This document shows positions 1 through 11,049 of a DNA stretch of 64,000 nucleotides, one piece after another; within the stretch, counting starts at the first letter, position 1, and every line of letters starts with the position of its first letter. The stretch lies in the NCBI GenBank assembly GCA_024516035.1, contig CM044956.1, forward strand, positions 53,185,316 through 53,249,315, read 5' to 3'. The translations under genes and the position numbers were made by a program. The notes beneath the pieces are model-generated. The model saw nothing but the letters and a program-made list of their open reading frames with translations, searched no databases and was not told the DNA's origin. This DNA comes from Bactericera cockerelli. Taxonomy: Eukaryota > Arthropoda > Insecta > Hemiptera > Triozidae.

Positions 1-80
1 CTTAAGCTGAAAACGTAACTTGAACCACCGACCTCTAGGTTATAAGTCCACCGCCTTATCGATCAAGCTAATGAGGTAGG
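1..80 (-). repeat. tRNA-derived SINE, family B (partial)
   Basis: On the minus strand this reads as the tRNA-like head that recurs about a dozen times here: a GACCTC..TAGCTTGATCGATAAGGCGG start followed by a B-box-like GGTTCAAGT. The 3' part is cut by the window edge. The region around the anticodon position (ACTTGTAA in better copies) resembles a tRNA-Thr(TGT)-type loop, so I infer a tRNA-derived pol III head. Confidence 0.7.
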
Positions 81-980
81 TATATTTCATTAAATGCAAC
101 AACAATATAGGTAGTTTTTCTGTTGCATACAACAACAATGACAAAATAAAACCCTCTCGAATAACCAAGAACAGACTTTAAATAGACTTGAGGCTAAAAA
201 GCCATAAAAAAAAAATAAAAAAAAATGAGTACAATAAACAGTTAAAATCAACTGTAAGAGTTTTAAAAGTGGATATTTTAAAGTACACGTAAATTTGCTA
301 TAATTTCATTTACTTGTGGCCGTCTATGTTTAACAAATCGATTTATATCTTCTTCCAAATAAAACTTTCTGTTCAAAAAGTCATTCAGGTCTCTTTAAAG
401 AAATACCTATCCTCTGCAAATATTATGTTGGTACCTACTTTGATAAGTAGGTACAAAAATATCAATTAAAATATTTATTTTTATACATTTTTCCGAGATT
501 TTTATGTTTTTGAACCACCTGTGCCTGTCTCAAAATTATACAAAACATTTTGGATGAATAAAATAAAAAGATCAAAGATATTTCGAAGAATTATGTGTTT
601 TATCACGTTCAAGCTCTACTTTTCTTTAATTTCGCCATTACTGGGCTACCGACGGAGTTTCTCATCATGTCAGGTTGAAAAGAAGAGTCTTGTTTAATTT
701 TAATTTGAATATATAAAGAATAGGGTTGAAATAAATAAATAAGTGATATTATTGATGAAAAAAACTTGATCTGATATTATAGTTTAAATGAAATTAACGA
801 AATCAAAAATTAGTTCCTATTTTATTTAAGTACCTAATTACACTTACTTCTTGTGGATCAATGTGTCAGAAATACTTGTCCCATCTCTTGACCAATAGAA
901 GTCAAGTACAAGTATAATGTATGAATCAATTTCTTTAAAAAAACTTTCTAGAAACCAATTTGGTATTTAGAATTTAAGGA
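81..980. other. AT-rich intronic stretch, nothing recognised
   Basis: AT-rich sequence with A-runs near 206-225. I see no coding frame, pol III box or terminal repeat. It lies in intron 5 of the minus-strand IgSF gene. Confidence 0.5.
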
Positions 981-988
981 GATCGAAT

Positions 989-2200
989 TAGTGATGGCAA
1001 AAGCGCGAGGCGAGGCGAACTTTGGCTTGACTCGCGCTCGCCTCGCGGGGCGCGAGGCGAACTTTTTTGAAACTCGCGCTCGCAAAATTTTGAGTTCGCC
1101 TCGCCTCGCGCTTACGTCGGTTCGCGCTCGCCTCGCCTCGCAGTTCGCGCGAGTTTAGTTCGCACAGTTCGCCCCACGCTTCCAGAGTGTCTAGTGCTAA
1201 AAAAGTATGAAAACAATGCAGAATCGTTCTTTAAAAAGGAATAATAAAATCTCTGTTTTTTAACAATTCTTTTGATATATTTAATGCATATGTTCACAAG
1301 TCGTTCGACCGAAAAACATATCAAATATGGGACACAGTATTACACATACCTAGCTATAGGAATTTTTAATCTGGGAAGGATTTTTTAATGTTAGGTATCC
1401 AAATCATGCCAAGATGCCCATTAATATTGTCTTTCACACGAAAAACTAACTACAACTTCTTTCCTCATTTATTGTATTGTCTATCTAAGGGTTGAATTTT
1501 TGCCTTCCTCCTTTTCAATTTAATCTTCATAAGAATGAGTCATTCATTTTCGGTTCGTTATTTATACTTGATGGAGCGGTGTGGTTACCTATCAATTTCT
1601 TGGAATTGGAATGGTTTTTGAAAAACCTACCTTTGTCCAGATTCTAGTTTGTAGCTTTAGTAATTACTGAAAATATAACAGTCAAAATTTGCAATACACT
1701 AAACAATGGAATATATGTAATTATAGGCACGGCCGGTGCTAGGGAGCTGCGGAACTGCAGCACGCCCGGACGAAAAAGAAAAAGGGAAGATTTCTCAAGT
1801 CCTTGCTCGTACACAATGAAAAGCATGACACATTTCTAAAATAATTCTTATGATTGGCATGGTAAAGAAACTGAAACTCAATAAATACTGAAACTGCGAA
1901 TCTATAAATCCCATGTTAGTCCGATTTATGTGGCAGCACCCCAAAATTCCAAATGGCTTTACTTTTCAAAAAAAGCCGCTTGGTATTTTTAATTCTAATA
2001 ATTTAGCGCGAACTGCGAACTGTTCGCGCGAACTAGTTCGCCTCGCCTCGCAGAAATGACGGTTCGCGCTCGCGCGGGGCGAGTTTTTTTACAGTTCGCC
2101 TCGCGCGAACTTTTTTAGGTGCGAGGCGAGTTTTTGCTAAACTCGCGCTCGCAGTTCGCGCGAACAGTTCGCCTCGCCTCGCAGTTCGCGGCCATCACTA
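989..2200. mobile_element. Non-autonomous hAT element, 1.2 kb, with GCGAGGCGAAC subterminal arrays
   Basis: The element starts TAGTGATGGC (989-998) and ends with the exact reverse complement GCCATCACTA (2191-2200). It is flanked by a perfect 8-bp duplication GATCGAAT (981-988 and 2201-2208). An 8-bp target duplication with a TAGNG-type terminus is diagnostic of the hAT superfamily. Inside each end lie roughly 170-190 bp built almost only from GCGAG, GCGAAC and CTCGC words, in opposite orientation at the two ends; they are probably transposase-binding arrays. The AT-rich centre (about 1190-2000) has no transposase frame, so the copy is non-autonomous. Confidence 0.85.
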
Positions 2201-2483
2201 GATCGAATAATTCATCCTCTTTTCACTGTACTTCACTGTAGGGAATTTATCAATGGGTGGATTTAATGAGACCCCAGGAGACTCAATTATAAATTGACAT
2301 TTGTATGAGTAATGTGCACTTTGAATTTTTTAACCATCATCAAAAATAAAATGGCGTTATCATAAAACATGGTCGCTGGACAGTGAATATATCCCTGGGT
2401 ACCAAGGGGACTGAGATGGTGGTCAACATTTGAGGAGAGTTTCCAGAAAGCCAGCACTTCGTAAGTTCTGTCTTTTTGTGTGT

Positions 2484-2632
2484 GTCCCGGTAGCTCAGTG
2501 GTAAAGGCGACACTCTGTGAATCTAGAGGCTGCGGGTTCAAAACCCAGCCAGGACATGAGTACTGCTGGAATAATGGGACTTAATAGTCCTAATCGGGCA
2601 GTATAAATAAGGCGACATAATTATTATTATTT
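2484..2632 (+). repeat. tRNA-derived SINE, family A
   Basis: Starts GTCCCGGTAGCTCAGTGGT, a near-perfect pol III A box. It continues to a B box (GGTTCAAAACCC) and closes with an acceptor-like CCAGGAC. The tail GGGACTTAATAGTCC..GGGCAGTATAAATAAGGCGA is shared with the copies at 5243, 13665 and 54826. Copy lengths and truncations are typical of retroposed SINEs, so I do not call a functional tRNA gene. Confidence 0.85.
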
Positions 2633-2743
2633 AATTGTTCAAAAAAAAGAGTCGTGCGTTTAATAAATTATGGTTTAGTGGTAAGAGCACTAGTCTGCTT
2701 TAAATATTCGATCCCTCAAAGAGCTGGTTTCGATCCTTATTAA

Positions 2744-3022
2744 TACACAGTCAATCCTGGATATGAGAAAACTCAAGACACCGGAATTTTTTCTATTATA
2801 TCCAGGTTTCTCTTAAAAAGGTGTTATTTTACCTTATAGAGAGGTAAATTAAACCTGGAAATTATTCTTTTATATCGAAGTTTCTCTTATATCCAGGTTT
2901 CCTTACATCCAGATTCACTTATATCCAGGTTTCCTTACATCCAGATTTCTCTTATATCCAGTTTCTCTTATATCCAGGTTTCTCTAATATCCAGATTTCT
3001 CTTATATCCAGGTTCGACTGTA
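2744..3022. mobile_element. Short Tc1/mariner-like MITE with TATATCCAGG subterminal repeats
   Basis: The left end ACAGTCAATCCTGGATAT and right end ATATCCAGGTTCGACTGT are imperfect inverted repeats flanked by TA. The interior, mainly 2870-3015, is a run of degenerate 'TCTCTTATATCCAGGT' words, about nine in tandem. A related fragment is at 39015-39125. The TA flanks and CAGT-type end suggest a Tc1/mariner/pogo derivative; this is inference. Confidence 0.5.
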
Positions 3023-3459
3023 CGGCCAGAATGTTATTATAACTGACCCAGTTAAAACAAAAACAAAATTAATTAGATACTATAAATTGCTTGGACCCTT
3101 TAAATTTATACAAACAAAACAATCTAGTAGTCCTGGATAAATATTATGTTTTGTCTTAAGAAGAAACAGAAAAAGATACCATAAATATATATAAAATATA
3201 AATATGATTGGAACAAAAGTCTCCTGTCCTGCTCATTTTTTTACCATGAAAAATTATTTCCTCATCTTGAAAAGAATAAGAATTAATAAGATAGAATAAA
3301 CAGATTTTTAATAAATAAATAATAGGTATTCAGTAAATTGTTATAGTAACTTAATTATTGTGTTTTTACAGGATTTGCCTTTAAATTTTTATAACATGGT
3401 GCACATGATATTGGATAGGTAAAAAAAGGCTTCTAAAATACATTAGTAACTCATAAGAT

Positions 3460-3512
3460 GTAAAGGTAAAGTGCCCTGAGGTAATGCGAAAGCGGTTCCT
3501 GGGCACCCTTAA
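3460..3512 (+). repeat. SINE family F, 3' fragment
   Basis: 'AAGTGCCCTGAGGTAATGCG' followed by AAAGCGGTTCC..GGGCAC and an A-run matches the body and tail of the fuller copy at 30488-30664. The tRNA-like head is missing, as expected for 5' truncation. Confidence 0.65.
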
Positions 3513-4212
3513 AAAAAACAACTCATAAATCCCCAAGTATGCCTGGCTAAAGCACTGCGAAATTCTAACTCCTTAATGTCATCAGAACTACACTAATAAT
3601 ACATAATTATTTATTACGGCATAGCACACTGATAATAATATAGATATTTATTTTACTTCCGAGAATTTTCTGATATTAGAAATTGCGTTTTCTAGTAAGT
3701 ATTGTGTTTTCTAATGTCTTACGCGTGAATTGAACTGCTCCAGTTCGAATAGAATCCAACAAACCTATCATTTGCAAAAAAAAAAAAAACTTAAATTACC
3801 AAGTGAACCAAATACTTTAGAGGAGACACCATTCAAAACTACTGACCTATTAAACTAAAAAATTCACCTAAATAGCAACTCTTGGAAAAGTTTCCATTGC
3901 TAGACCCTTCTTTATTTGAACTTTATCGTCCGTCCTTTGTTAAGTACATTGAAAGTTAGAGGATTTTTATTATGAAAACACATTTTCATGCTTTACAAAC
4001 GTTATTTTCGCTGTAAAAGCTGAATGAAAATTTATTATTGGGAATACGCCTTAAAAAATAATGGTATTATCCAAGGACCACGGATGGAAGGAATAATAGT
4101 AAATTATCCTTATTTTTTTTATATTGTATAGATAAAAAAAAACTGTTTTAGGTATAAATTATAATAAATTTATAAGTAAAGCATCTTTTGAATACTTGGT
4201 ATATAAATTACT

Positions 4213-4450
4213 AGCGGGCTGTCGCCCGCTTTGCGGGCCGAGGCATGGCCTGAAAACAAAAAATCCTTTTTCGCCAATGGCAGGTGTTGTAGTGGGAATT
4301 TCGAAAAATCCCGTCTTATTGCACATCTAGACTATAAGACAAAGCTACCTACCAAATTTCAGCTTCCTAGGACTTACGGTTTGGGCTGTAGAGCGATGAT
4401 CAGTCAGTGAGTGGTCAGTCAGTGACTTTGACATTTATATATTAAGATTA
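4213..4450 (+). repeat. Dispersed repeat, LINE 3'-tail-like
   Basis: Starts GCGGGCTGTCGCCCGCTTTG, runs through 'CCAAATTTCAGCTTCC' and a GTCAGTCAGTGA array, and ends in a TATATTAAGATTAAGA micro-tail. GC-rich 'GCCCGC' openings and short tandem tails of this kind are common at 3' ends of LINEs and their SINE partners in insects. No second copy is in the window to define the borders. Confidence 0.35.
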
Positions 4451-4964
4451 AGAATACTTGGTACTTCTTATTACTATATTAATTTAGCCTATTACATGTA
4501 TTAAACTTAATTTTAAGGACATATTTATTAATATTTAGAATATGTACGATGTAAATTATCACACAATTAACAATTGTGTAGTTGCTTGTCTATGTCTAGT
4601 CCTAAAAACCTGTTCTATTAAAAAAAATATACATGTTTATTTTAAATATACCTAATAAATAGACAAGAGCTTTTTATTTCAATTCCCACTTCTGCTCCTC
4701 ACAATTGAACTCAGTTATGTATGAAGAATGAAATATAGTAGAGAAAAATAATGAGCTTTCTGTGTGCGCCTTTACCGCTTTACCCCAAATCCCAAGGGTG
4801 GAGTTACCCAACGCTACCCTATTCGATAGTTCGTTTCCATTCTGTTCATTTTAAAAAGCACTTGGTATTCAATTATAGTCACCAGGGGAGTTTTCAATGA
4901 GGGGCCAATTCATATCTCTTGACCGACAGTAAAATGGAGTAAGTGCGCGGCCACAACGAAGCTC

Positions 4965-5125
4965 CGCAACCTAGACCTTATACCCTAGAGACCCTACACC
5001 CTAGACTTTACACCCTAGAGTCCCTAGACCCTAGACCCTGGTACCTACAACTTGATATAGACGATTTCCGGGACTCCGTTGAGCCCGCTTACATGGTTGG
5101 ACTATTAATGTCGTGGTCTAGGGTC
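4965..5125. repeat. Degenerate CCCTAGA repeat unit, inverted copy at 40570-40690
   Basis: A run of degenerate heptamers of the type ACCCTAGA is followed by GACGATTTCCGGGACTCCGT and GCTTACATGGTTGG. The same block in reverse complement, with the same flank order, is at 40570-40690. It is therefore a dispersed repeat and not a local expansion. The (TCTAGGG)n-like core is not the canonical insect telomere unit TTAGG. Confidence 0.5.
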
Positions 5126-5242
5126 TAGGGCTTCAATTGGAGTATAGGGTTCCGTTGTGTTCGTGTACTATAGGACGGGTTTTCTGCAGTGATGAGGGGA
5201 AAGGAACTTTTGTGTCTGCCATAATTTACAAATATTCAGTCT

Positions 5243-5450
5243 GTCCCGGTAGCTCAGTGGTAAAGGCGGCACTCTGTGAATCCCGAGATTCCAGAGGTCG
5301 CGGTTTCGAAACCCAGCCGGGACATGACAAGTTATCCTCCCATTTGGGATTTTTACCACATAATAATATGTATTGGGCTTACTGCTAAAATAATGGGACT
5401 TAATAGTCCTAATCGGGCAGTATAAATAAGGCGATATTTTTTTATTATTA
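5243..5450 (+). repeat. tRNA-derived SINE, family A (full length)
   Basis: The most complete copy of this family. It has an A box in GTCCCGGTAGCTCAGTGGT, a B box GGTTTCGAAACCC and a closing GCCGGGAC that pairs with the 5' end. The body then reads CAAGTTATCCTCCCATTTGG and the GGGACTTAATAGTCC hairpin, ending in T/A-rich sequence after GGCGATAT. The long segment between anticodon stem and B box suggests a class II (Ser/Leu-like) tRNA ancestor; that origin is inference. Confidence 0.85.
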
Positions 5451-5889
5451 TATTCAAATCGCAGAAATAACTGAATCAGAGAATTTTAAAAAATAATTCA
5501 GAAGTAGCGCTGTTTTGAGCTTCACCACAAATAATGCGTAATATTCACACAAATTATTATAAAGCTAACGTTGTATACTCAATTACTCATATTGCTTATA
5601 ATCAAGACACTGATTCACTTATCATAGAAGCTTATTCTGACTAACAATGGGTGCCTAACTAATAATATTATTACAGTACAGGATCAGGTACTGCATTTGA
5701 ATAAGAATGCGCTTAATCAGTTGCTGTATTATTATATGGGGCGCTTTGTTTGCTTATAATTCTTTCCACCACCTCAAAATAATGCGTCTTCTATATCTTT
5801 TTCTGAATAAGTCTTCAAAACTAGAGCTCACAAAAAGAGAAAATCTAGCGGAGGTTTTCTTCTAATCTCTCTTTTCTTTCTTCTGTCTC

Positions 5890-6120
5890 TCTGCTCCTCT
5901 CATATTTCCTCACTTCTCTCATATTTCCTCACTTCTCTCATATTTTCCTCACTTCTCTCATATTTCCTCACTTCTCTCATATTTCCTCACTTCTCTCATA
6001 TTTCCTCACTTCTCTCATATTTTCCTCACTTCTCTCATATTTCCTCACTTCTCTCATATTTTCCTCACTTCTCTCATATTTCCTCACTTCTCTCATATTT
6101 TCCTCAATTCTCTCATATTC
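5890..6120. repeat. Minisatellite, 17-18 bp unit (CTCATATTTCCTCACTTCT)
   Basis: About 13 direct copies of a pyrimidine-rich unit, differing mainly by one extra T in ATTTCC versus ATTTTCC. It grades into CT-rich sequence up to about 6300. Confidence 0.85.
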
Positions 6121-6354
6121 TCATCTGTCCTTTAGATTTTTCCTCGCTCTTTCCTGTGCGTCTTCTCGAAACGTCTTTATTCTCCCCTAATCTCTTTCTC
6201 GCTCTCTTTGACTCCTCTATTCCACATACCTTCCTAAATCTTACTCTTCTTTGCTTCCTCCTCCCTCCTCTCTCTTTCCCCTCCTCTTCTTCAAGCTTCA
6301 ACTTTTTCAATTATATTAGTTTCAGTGTGGGCATGGATGGTTGCACGGGGGGCC

Positions 6355-6560
6355 TCCGTCTCCCAATGGCTGAAGGGGGGGGCGGGGGGGACGCACACAC
6401 AAAGGCAGCCTTATCTCGCTTCGCACACGAAACCTCGGCAATGAAAGACGATACGAGCGCCCGTGGGGGGGGGGGGGGGGGGGGTGTCGCTGGATTTGCC
6501 TGCCTTGTGGAGGGCGGAGGAGCGGGGGGGGGGGGGGGGGGGGGGGGGGCGGCGGATTCG
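6355..6560. repeat. Cluster of long G homopolymer runs
   Basis: Three G-rich blocks. The two longest (about 6466-6484 and 6526-6549) are runs of roughly 19-24 G, embedded in GC-rich sequence unlike its surroundings. Just downstream (6650-6706) a 20-bp unit GGTAGGTCACGAATATG.. is repeated three times. Open frames here (poly-Gly or poly-Pro) are artefacts of the repeats. Confidence 0.7.
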
Positions 6561-6770
6561 CCTGCCTTTGTTCAAGGCTGCCGAGACGGAATGATTGTGT
6601 TTCGCCTGTGATGCACGGCGGTGCACTGATGCATGCGAACAGGGTGGGACGGTAGGTCACGAATATGAGACGGTAGGTCACGAATATGGGAAGGTAGGTC
6701 ACGGAGATGGTAGAGGTTCCGGAGGGCAAGGAGTAATGAGAATATCACCTTATTTACCAACAACTTGGGG

Positions 6771-6816
6771 GACCTGAACCACTGACCTCCAGATCATAAG
6801 TCCGCCGCCTATGTTA
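6771..6816 (-). repeat. SINE family B, head fragment
   Basis: Minus-strand remnant of the family B head (GGCGGACTTATGATCTGGAG..GGTTCAGGT), truncated on both sides. Confidence 0.6.
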
Positions 6817-6829
6817 ATTAATTTATTTA

Positions 6830-7608
6830 TTGAAGTCCTTCTTTTGTAAAAGTCTATTAACATTGAAAATGTGATACAATAAACTTACAGACTACTTATT
6901 CTAAGCATACATAATTGAAAATATCAGAGCATCGAGCTACTGAGATCGGTTTTATGCTTCTCTTACAAATTATAATACACATTACAATTTTTTTACATAC
7001 CTACTTGTAATATTTACCACTTTATGTAAATATATGCACATAATACAATGAAAATATTCTAGTAGGAAAAGTTATTTACACAAAAATCCAATAAGGTACT
7101 ATCAAATGTCTTTGGGTTGGGAGAACAGACCCCCCGGTACGGCAAGGAGAACACCCTGTAGAAAGCGAGTATTGTCATCAGCATACACCACACATATACT
7201 ATTATCCCAGCAACTTGTTCTGGCATAATTACGAGGTGGAAGGGAGGCGGCGGGGGGGGGGGGGGGGGTCTTTCTGGTTATGGGGTTTACTATTAAATTT
7301 GAAATTCATGCAGACCTTTCTCATCCTAGTGGACAAGAATTGTTCAAGCTTGTGGAATGTTACTCGGGTGACCAAGAGTTTTCTAGCGACCATTTTGTGT
7401 TTTTAAACTTATCATTGATAAAAGTGCATTGAGAGTTCAACTTTATTTGTTCTTTCTTCTGTGAGATTACAAAATTACTGCTATATGTATGGGTAGAAAA
7501 TATTCTTAATAAAATAGTTGAAGATCATTTGAAAAATCTATCAGGCGTGCAATTCTCATAAGTTCACCTTACTTTACTGTTTTCTTCTAATAACTTGTAC
7601 TTCAATTA
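6830..7608. other. AT-rich intronic stretch with one G-run
   Basis: AT-rich DNA with a GGCGGGG..G run at about 7247-7268. No gene or terminal repeat seen. Still inside intron 5 of the IgSF gene. Confidence 0.4.
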
Positions 7609-7942
7609 TCAGCCTCCGTGGCGTAACGTTTGTGACTACTGCCCGTAGTCCAGAGATCCCGAGTTTGGTCCCCGGTCGGAGCAGATTTTTCAAACAGAAA
7701 ATTCTGTTCCCTCCGTACATGTGAGGCTGGCATTTCAGGCCCTACCCAGGCTGGGTGAGGTTAATGTGGGTAGCTGGTACGATTCCCAGCGAATGGAGGG
7801 TAAAACTCCCGCCCTAATCAAGACGTTAAATCAAATAGAATCGTTGGCGTTAGGAAGGGCATCCAGCCGTAAAAAATGTGCCACAACCAACCAATCTCAA
7901 CCCAAGTAGGTTTGGGAAAAGGCAAAGTGAAAGAAGAAGAAG
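7609..7942 (+). repeat. SINE family D (tRNA-like head, shared core, RTE-like tail)
   Basis: The head GCCTCCGTGGCGTAACGTTT..GAGTTTGGTCCCCGG is a diverged tRNA-like sequence with a weak B box. The central domain (about 7744-7815) contains CAGGCTGGGTGAGGTTAATG and GTAGCTGGTACGATTCCCAG. The tail has GGAAGGGCATCCAGCCGTAA, a motif familiar from 3' ends of RTE-clade LINEs and their SINEs, and finishes in AAGAAGAAG. The same central domain occurs behind a 5S-rRNA head at 28591, 40335 and 49334. Other D copies are at 27505 and 53788. Confidence 0.8.
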
Positions 7943-7963
7943 TACTTCAATTCAAGAAAGAGC

Positions 7964-8249
7964 GCGCGATTAGCTCAGTGGTTAAGCACTCGCTTGCCAT
8001 GCGGAAGGTCCCGGGTTCGATCCCCCGTGCCGACAAAAATTTGTATTCTTAATTTGGTTACAATTGTTTGTAAGGGATACCTTCCGGTGCGCTCGTGTTG
8101 ACCCAGCACCTAATTGGGAAGTATTGTGTCACTTCTCGCCCATCGGAGGGAGGCATACTACGGGATGGGTAGGGTACAACACAGACCACAAGCGTCTACA
8201 GTAGCTCCTGTTTCATGGCTACGAAATAAAAACGGCTGTGAGACACTCA

Positions 8250-8294
<45 letters not shown>
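7964..8294 (+). repeat. SINE family C, tRNA-Gly(GCC)-derived, full length with poly-A
   Basis: The head has the A box TTAGCTCAGTGGTTAAG, the segment CTCGCTTGCCATGCGGAAG that matches a tRNA-Gly(GCC) anticodon arm, and a B box GGGTTCGATCCCC. The body (GTTGACCCAGCACCTAAT.., then ..TCTACAGTAGCTCCTGTTT) leads to an uninterrupted A-run of about 40 nt (8255-8294). The long homogeneous poly-A suggests a young insertion. Diverged copies are at 25138 and 63128. Confidence 0.85.
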
Positions 8295-8296
<2 letters not shown>

Positions 8297-8299
8297 TAC

Positions 8300-10025
8300 T
8301 TCAATTACCTCAATAAAATTGAACTCATTACCTATCATACTTATTTATAATACCTATACCCATATACTCACTACCTATCAGACTTATTTATATAATTTGT
8401 ACGGCGAGTAGGTAATACACAAATCATAACCTCCTTGAACAGGTAAGTGAAAGGGCTCAGAAGGGACAAAAAGTGAGTTAGAAACTTGAAACTAGCGAGC
8501 ATTATTTTGGTAAAGCTCTATAATTTTCGACTAAACTTGGTCGAAAGCTTTTCATCAGAATTAAGTTTATGGTCAAGACCGATGACGCTATAAACGAAAC
8601 TTGCGGTGCGATTAGATGCACTTGGCCCGAGGGAGGGGTCTTAATCTGTGACTTATCATACCTTACTGCACTTTCACATTTGAATTCATATTCATTTGAA
8701 TGTGAAATTGGATTATTTATTTTGAATGTGATATAAGTTTGCCAACAATAACTATTTCTTTAGAGAAGTTTGATGAAGTTGAGTGTTGAATGACGATAAG
8801 GGAAAAAGATTAATTACTACCTTTTGACCTTAAGAGAATTATCTACCTCTTTTGATATACTTCGTCACTGGAATTTCAGATTTAGGTACCTACGTGTGTT
8901 GCATGCTTTCCCATTGCCTGAGGGTTCTATTTGACCTAAGTGGCTGAAAGGTTCAACGTTAAAACCCAAAACATAATAAATAATATGAATAAAAATTGTA
9001 TTTAAAAAATAAATTGTGAAAGTCTGGCAACCATCGAACACGATGATGCTACTCAATGATGATGATAATGATATTGATGATTAAAAAAAAAAAAAAAAAA
9101 CACTCCTGTTTCCTATTTAAATGAACAATACCTGTACTTAAAAAACTTTTCAAATTTCCTTTATACCTACCCATCTCCCCAAAAGTTAACGTGAAATTAT
9201 TCAACGAAAATTTATTATTGATCTACATCTAAATACTTCTCTACTTGTTCACACGGAAACAATAAATTTTTCTTTGCTCCAATTTTTATGGTGTGAAAAT
9301 ATACAAGAGAAATATAGACAGGAAACCTGGAAACAGGAGAGGAGAGGTTGCTAAGGAAAAAAATGAAAACTGTGTGTGAAGGAAGAAAGGAAAGTTAAAA
9401 ACACATAATTTTTCATTATTTATGTTGAGAAATTATTCCTTGTTCTACTGATATCTTATGTACTTCCTGTGAAATGTACAGGGTCGTTACGGAATCGACT
9501 TTCAATTTCCGTTGAATAAGAAAAGAGGTAGGGCCATGAATTAGTTTAAAATAACTAGTTCCTTAAAGAAATAATGAGAACTGACTAGTTCATTGTAGTT
9601 CCAAAGGCTTTTGTAAACTTCTACCTATATTACATTCACTTACTTCAAAATCCTAATATCGACCTAAGATACTGTAATATTATATAACTTCAGTTCATTA
9701 ATAATAATAATAATAATAATAGGTAAATAATAAGCCCAGGTACAACCTTCTAAAGAGCATGGTTCTTTTTCAGTTCATTATTAAATCCATATTACGAGAC
9801 TGCAAAACGCTGCCTACACAGAAATTACCTCCGTACAAGATACTTGCCTTTTTCTTTTTTTGGAATCGCAGAATTTTTCTCACGTAATATCACAGATCAA
9901 GCACAAGTTTTTAAGTACGATCTCTGAGACGTCAAACCCAGGCGTCGGGAATTTTTTAAACATTATTTACAGTCCCGTTTTTGCCTTTTTATTTATTTAA
10001 AAAGTTTCTCATTTTAGAATAAGAG
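8300..10025. other. Intronic AT-rich stretch without recognised gene
   Basis: Contains an A-run at 9084-9101 and an (AAT)n microsatellite at 9700-9721, otherwise unremarkable AT-rich sequence. Short frames lack any recognisable domain. Confidence 0.5.
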
Positions 10026-10029
10026 AAAA

Positions 10030-10118
10030 CCTGCAGGAATGAGAGAGAGAGAGGGACAGACCTGCAGGTATGATAGAAAGAGACTGAGAGAAGGAGGAAG
10101 GTAGAGAGGATGAGAGGG

Positions 10119-10199
<81 letters not shown>

Positions 10200-10385
10200 G
10201 GGAAAGAGAGAGAGAGAGAAAGATAGAGGAAGATAGAGAAAAAAAGAGAGAGAATGACAGAGAGAGAGATAGAGAGTGGGAGAGGGAGGGAGAGAGAGGG
10301 AGAGGGAGGGAGAGAGTGGAAGAGAATGGGAGAGAGAAAGAGAGGGGGAGAGAGAAAGGGAGAGAGGGAGATAGATAGAGACAGG
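10030..10385. repeat. (GA)n microsatellite and GA-rich low-complexity tract
   Basis: Uninterrupted GA dinucleotides at about 10121-10180, flanked by imperfect GAGAGG/GAGA sequence. Ser/Leu-rich or Arg/Glu-rich frames here are repeat artefacts. Confidence 0.9.
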
Positions 10386-10644
10386 ATGAACGTGTTCAAG
10401 AGAAACCGAGTTCTTTTCTTGAATTTTGTGTTGTTTTTACAAAATACAAATGAGGTGGCTACTTCTAAAAGTAGAGAGGGCTCTTTTCCATCAGGTATCA
10501 ATATGGATGAGGTATTTTACTTGTAAAAAAAAGTTTTGTTCATCAACAATCTAACCATATTATATTTAAAAAATAAAATATTATGTAATTTCTTGACGAA
10601 AGCCACAACACGAAGTCTACTTTTGCGATGAATCATAAATTGAA

Positions 10645-10776
10645 AAGGGTATGGATGGATGGATGGTGGATGGATGGATGGATGGATGGCTGGATGGCTG
10701 GATGGATGGATGGATGGCTGGATGAATGGATGGAGGATGGCTGGATGGATGGCTGGATGGATGGCTGGATGGAGCT
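10645..10776. repeat. (TGGA)n tetranucleotide microsatellite
   Basis: About 30 tandem TGGA units with occasional TGGC variants (ATGGATGGATGGC). Frames rich in Met, Asp, Gly and Trp are produced by the repeat. Confidence 0.9.
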
Positions 10777-10893
10777 TACCTCTGCACTGGGCTGTGCGTC
10801 CACTATGCAGACAAGCTGGGCTTCATACCCCTCCCAGAGTGGACCCAGGCTCTTTCCAGCTCGATTCAGGGGGGACTGAAACACAGTGGAAAA

Positions 10894-11046
10894 TTATATA
10901 AGTTATCATTTGTGTTCATCACTTTCGTGATATCACAACTAAACGAACTCGCTTTACTAAATCTACTCTGAAACCGGGACTTGAACCACCCACCTCCAGG
11001 TTATAAGTCCGCCGTCTTATCGATCAAGCTACTGAGATCGGTTTAA
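10894..11046 (-). repeat. SINE family B (full length)
   Basis: On the minus strand it reads from the head (CCGATCTCAGTAGCTTGATC, then GATAAGACGGCGG..ACTTATAACC and B box GGTTCAAGTCCC) into the family tail AGTAAAGCGAGTT..GTGATATCACGAAAGTGATG and TTATATAA. The tail hairpin TGATATCA is conserved between copies. Confidence 0.8.
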
Positions 11047-11049
11047 TTA

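Noticed and set aside
2665..2740. tRNA-like stretch TTAGTGGTAAGAGCAC ... GGTTTCGATCC
   Set aside because: Partial A and B box resemblance, but no pairing ends and no second copy; too weak to call.
5890..6120. CRISPR-like array
   Set aside because: Units are contiguous without spacers and the genome is eukaryotic; it is a minisatellite.
7964..8036. Functional tRNA-Gly gene
   Set aside because: The 5' acceptor strand does not pair with the 3' side, and the SINE body and poly-A follow.
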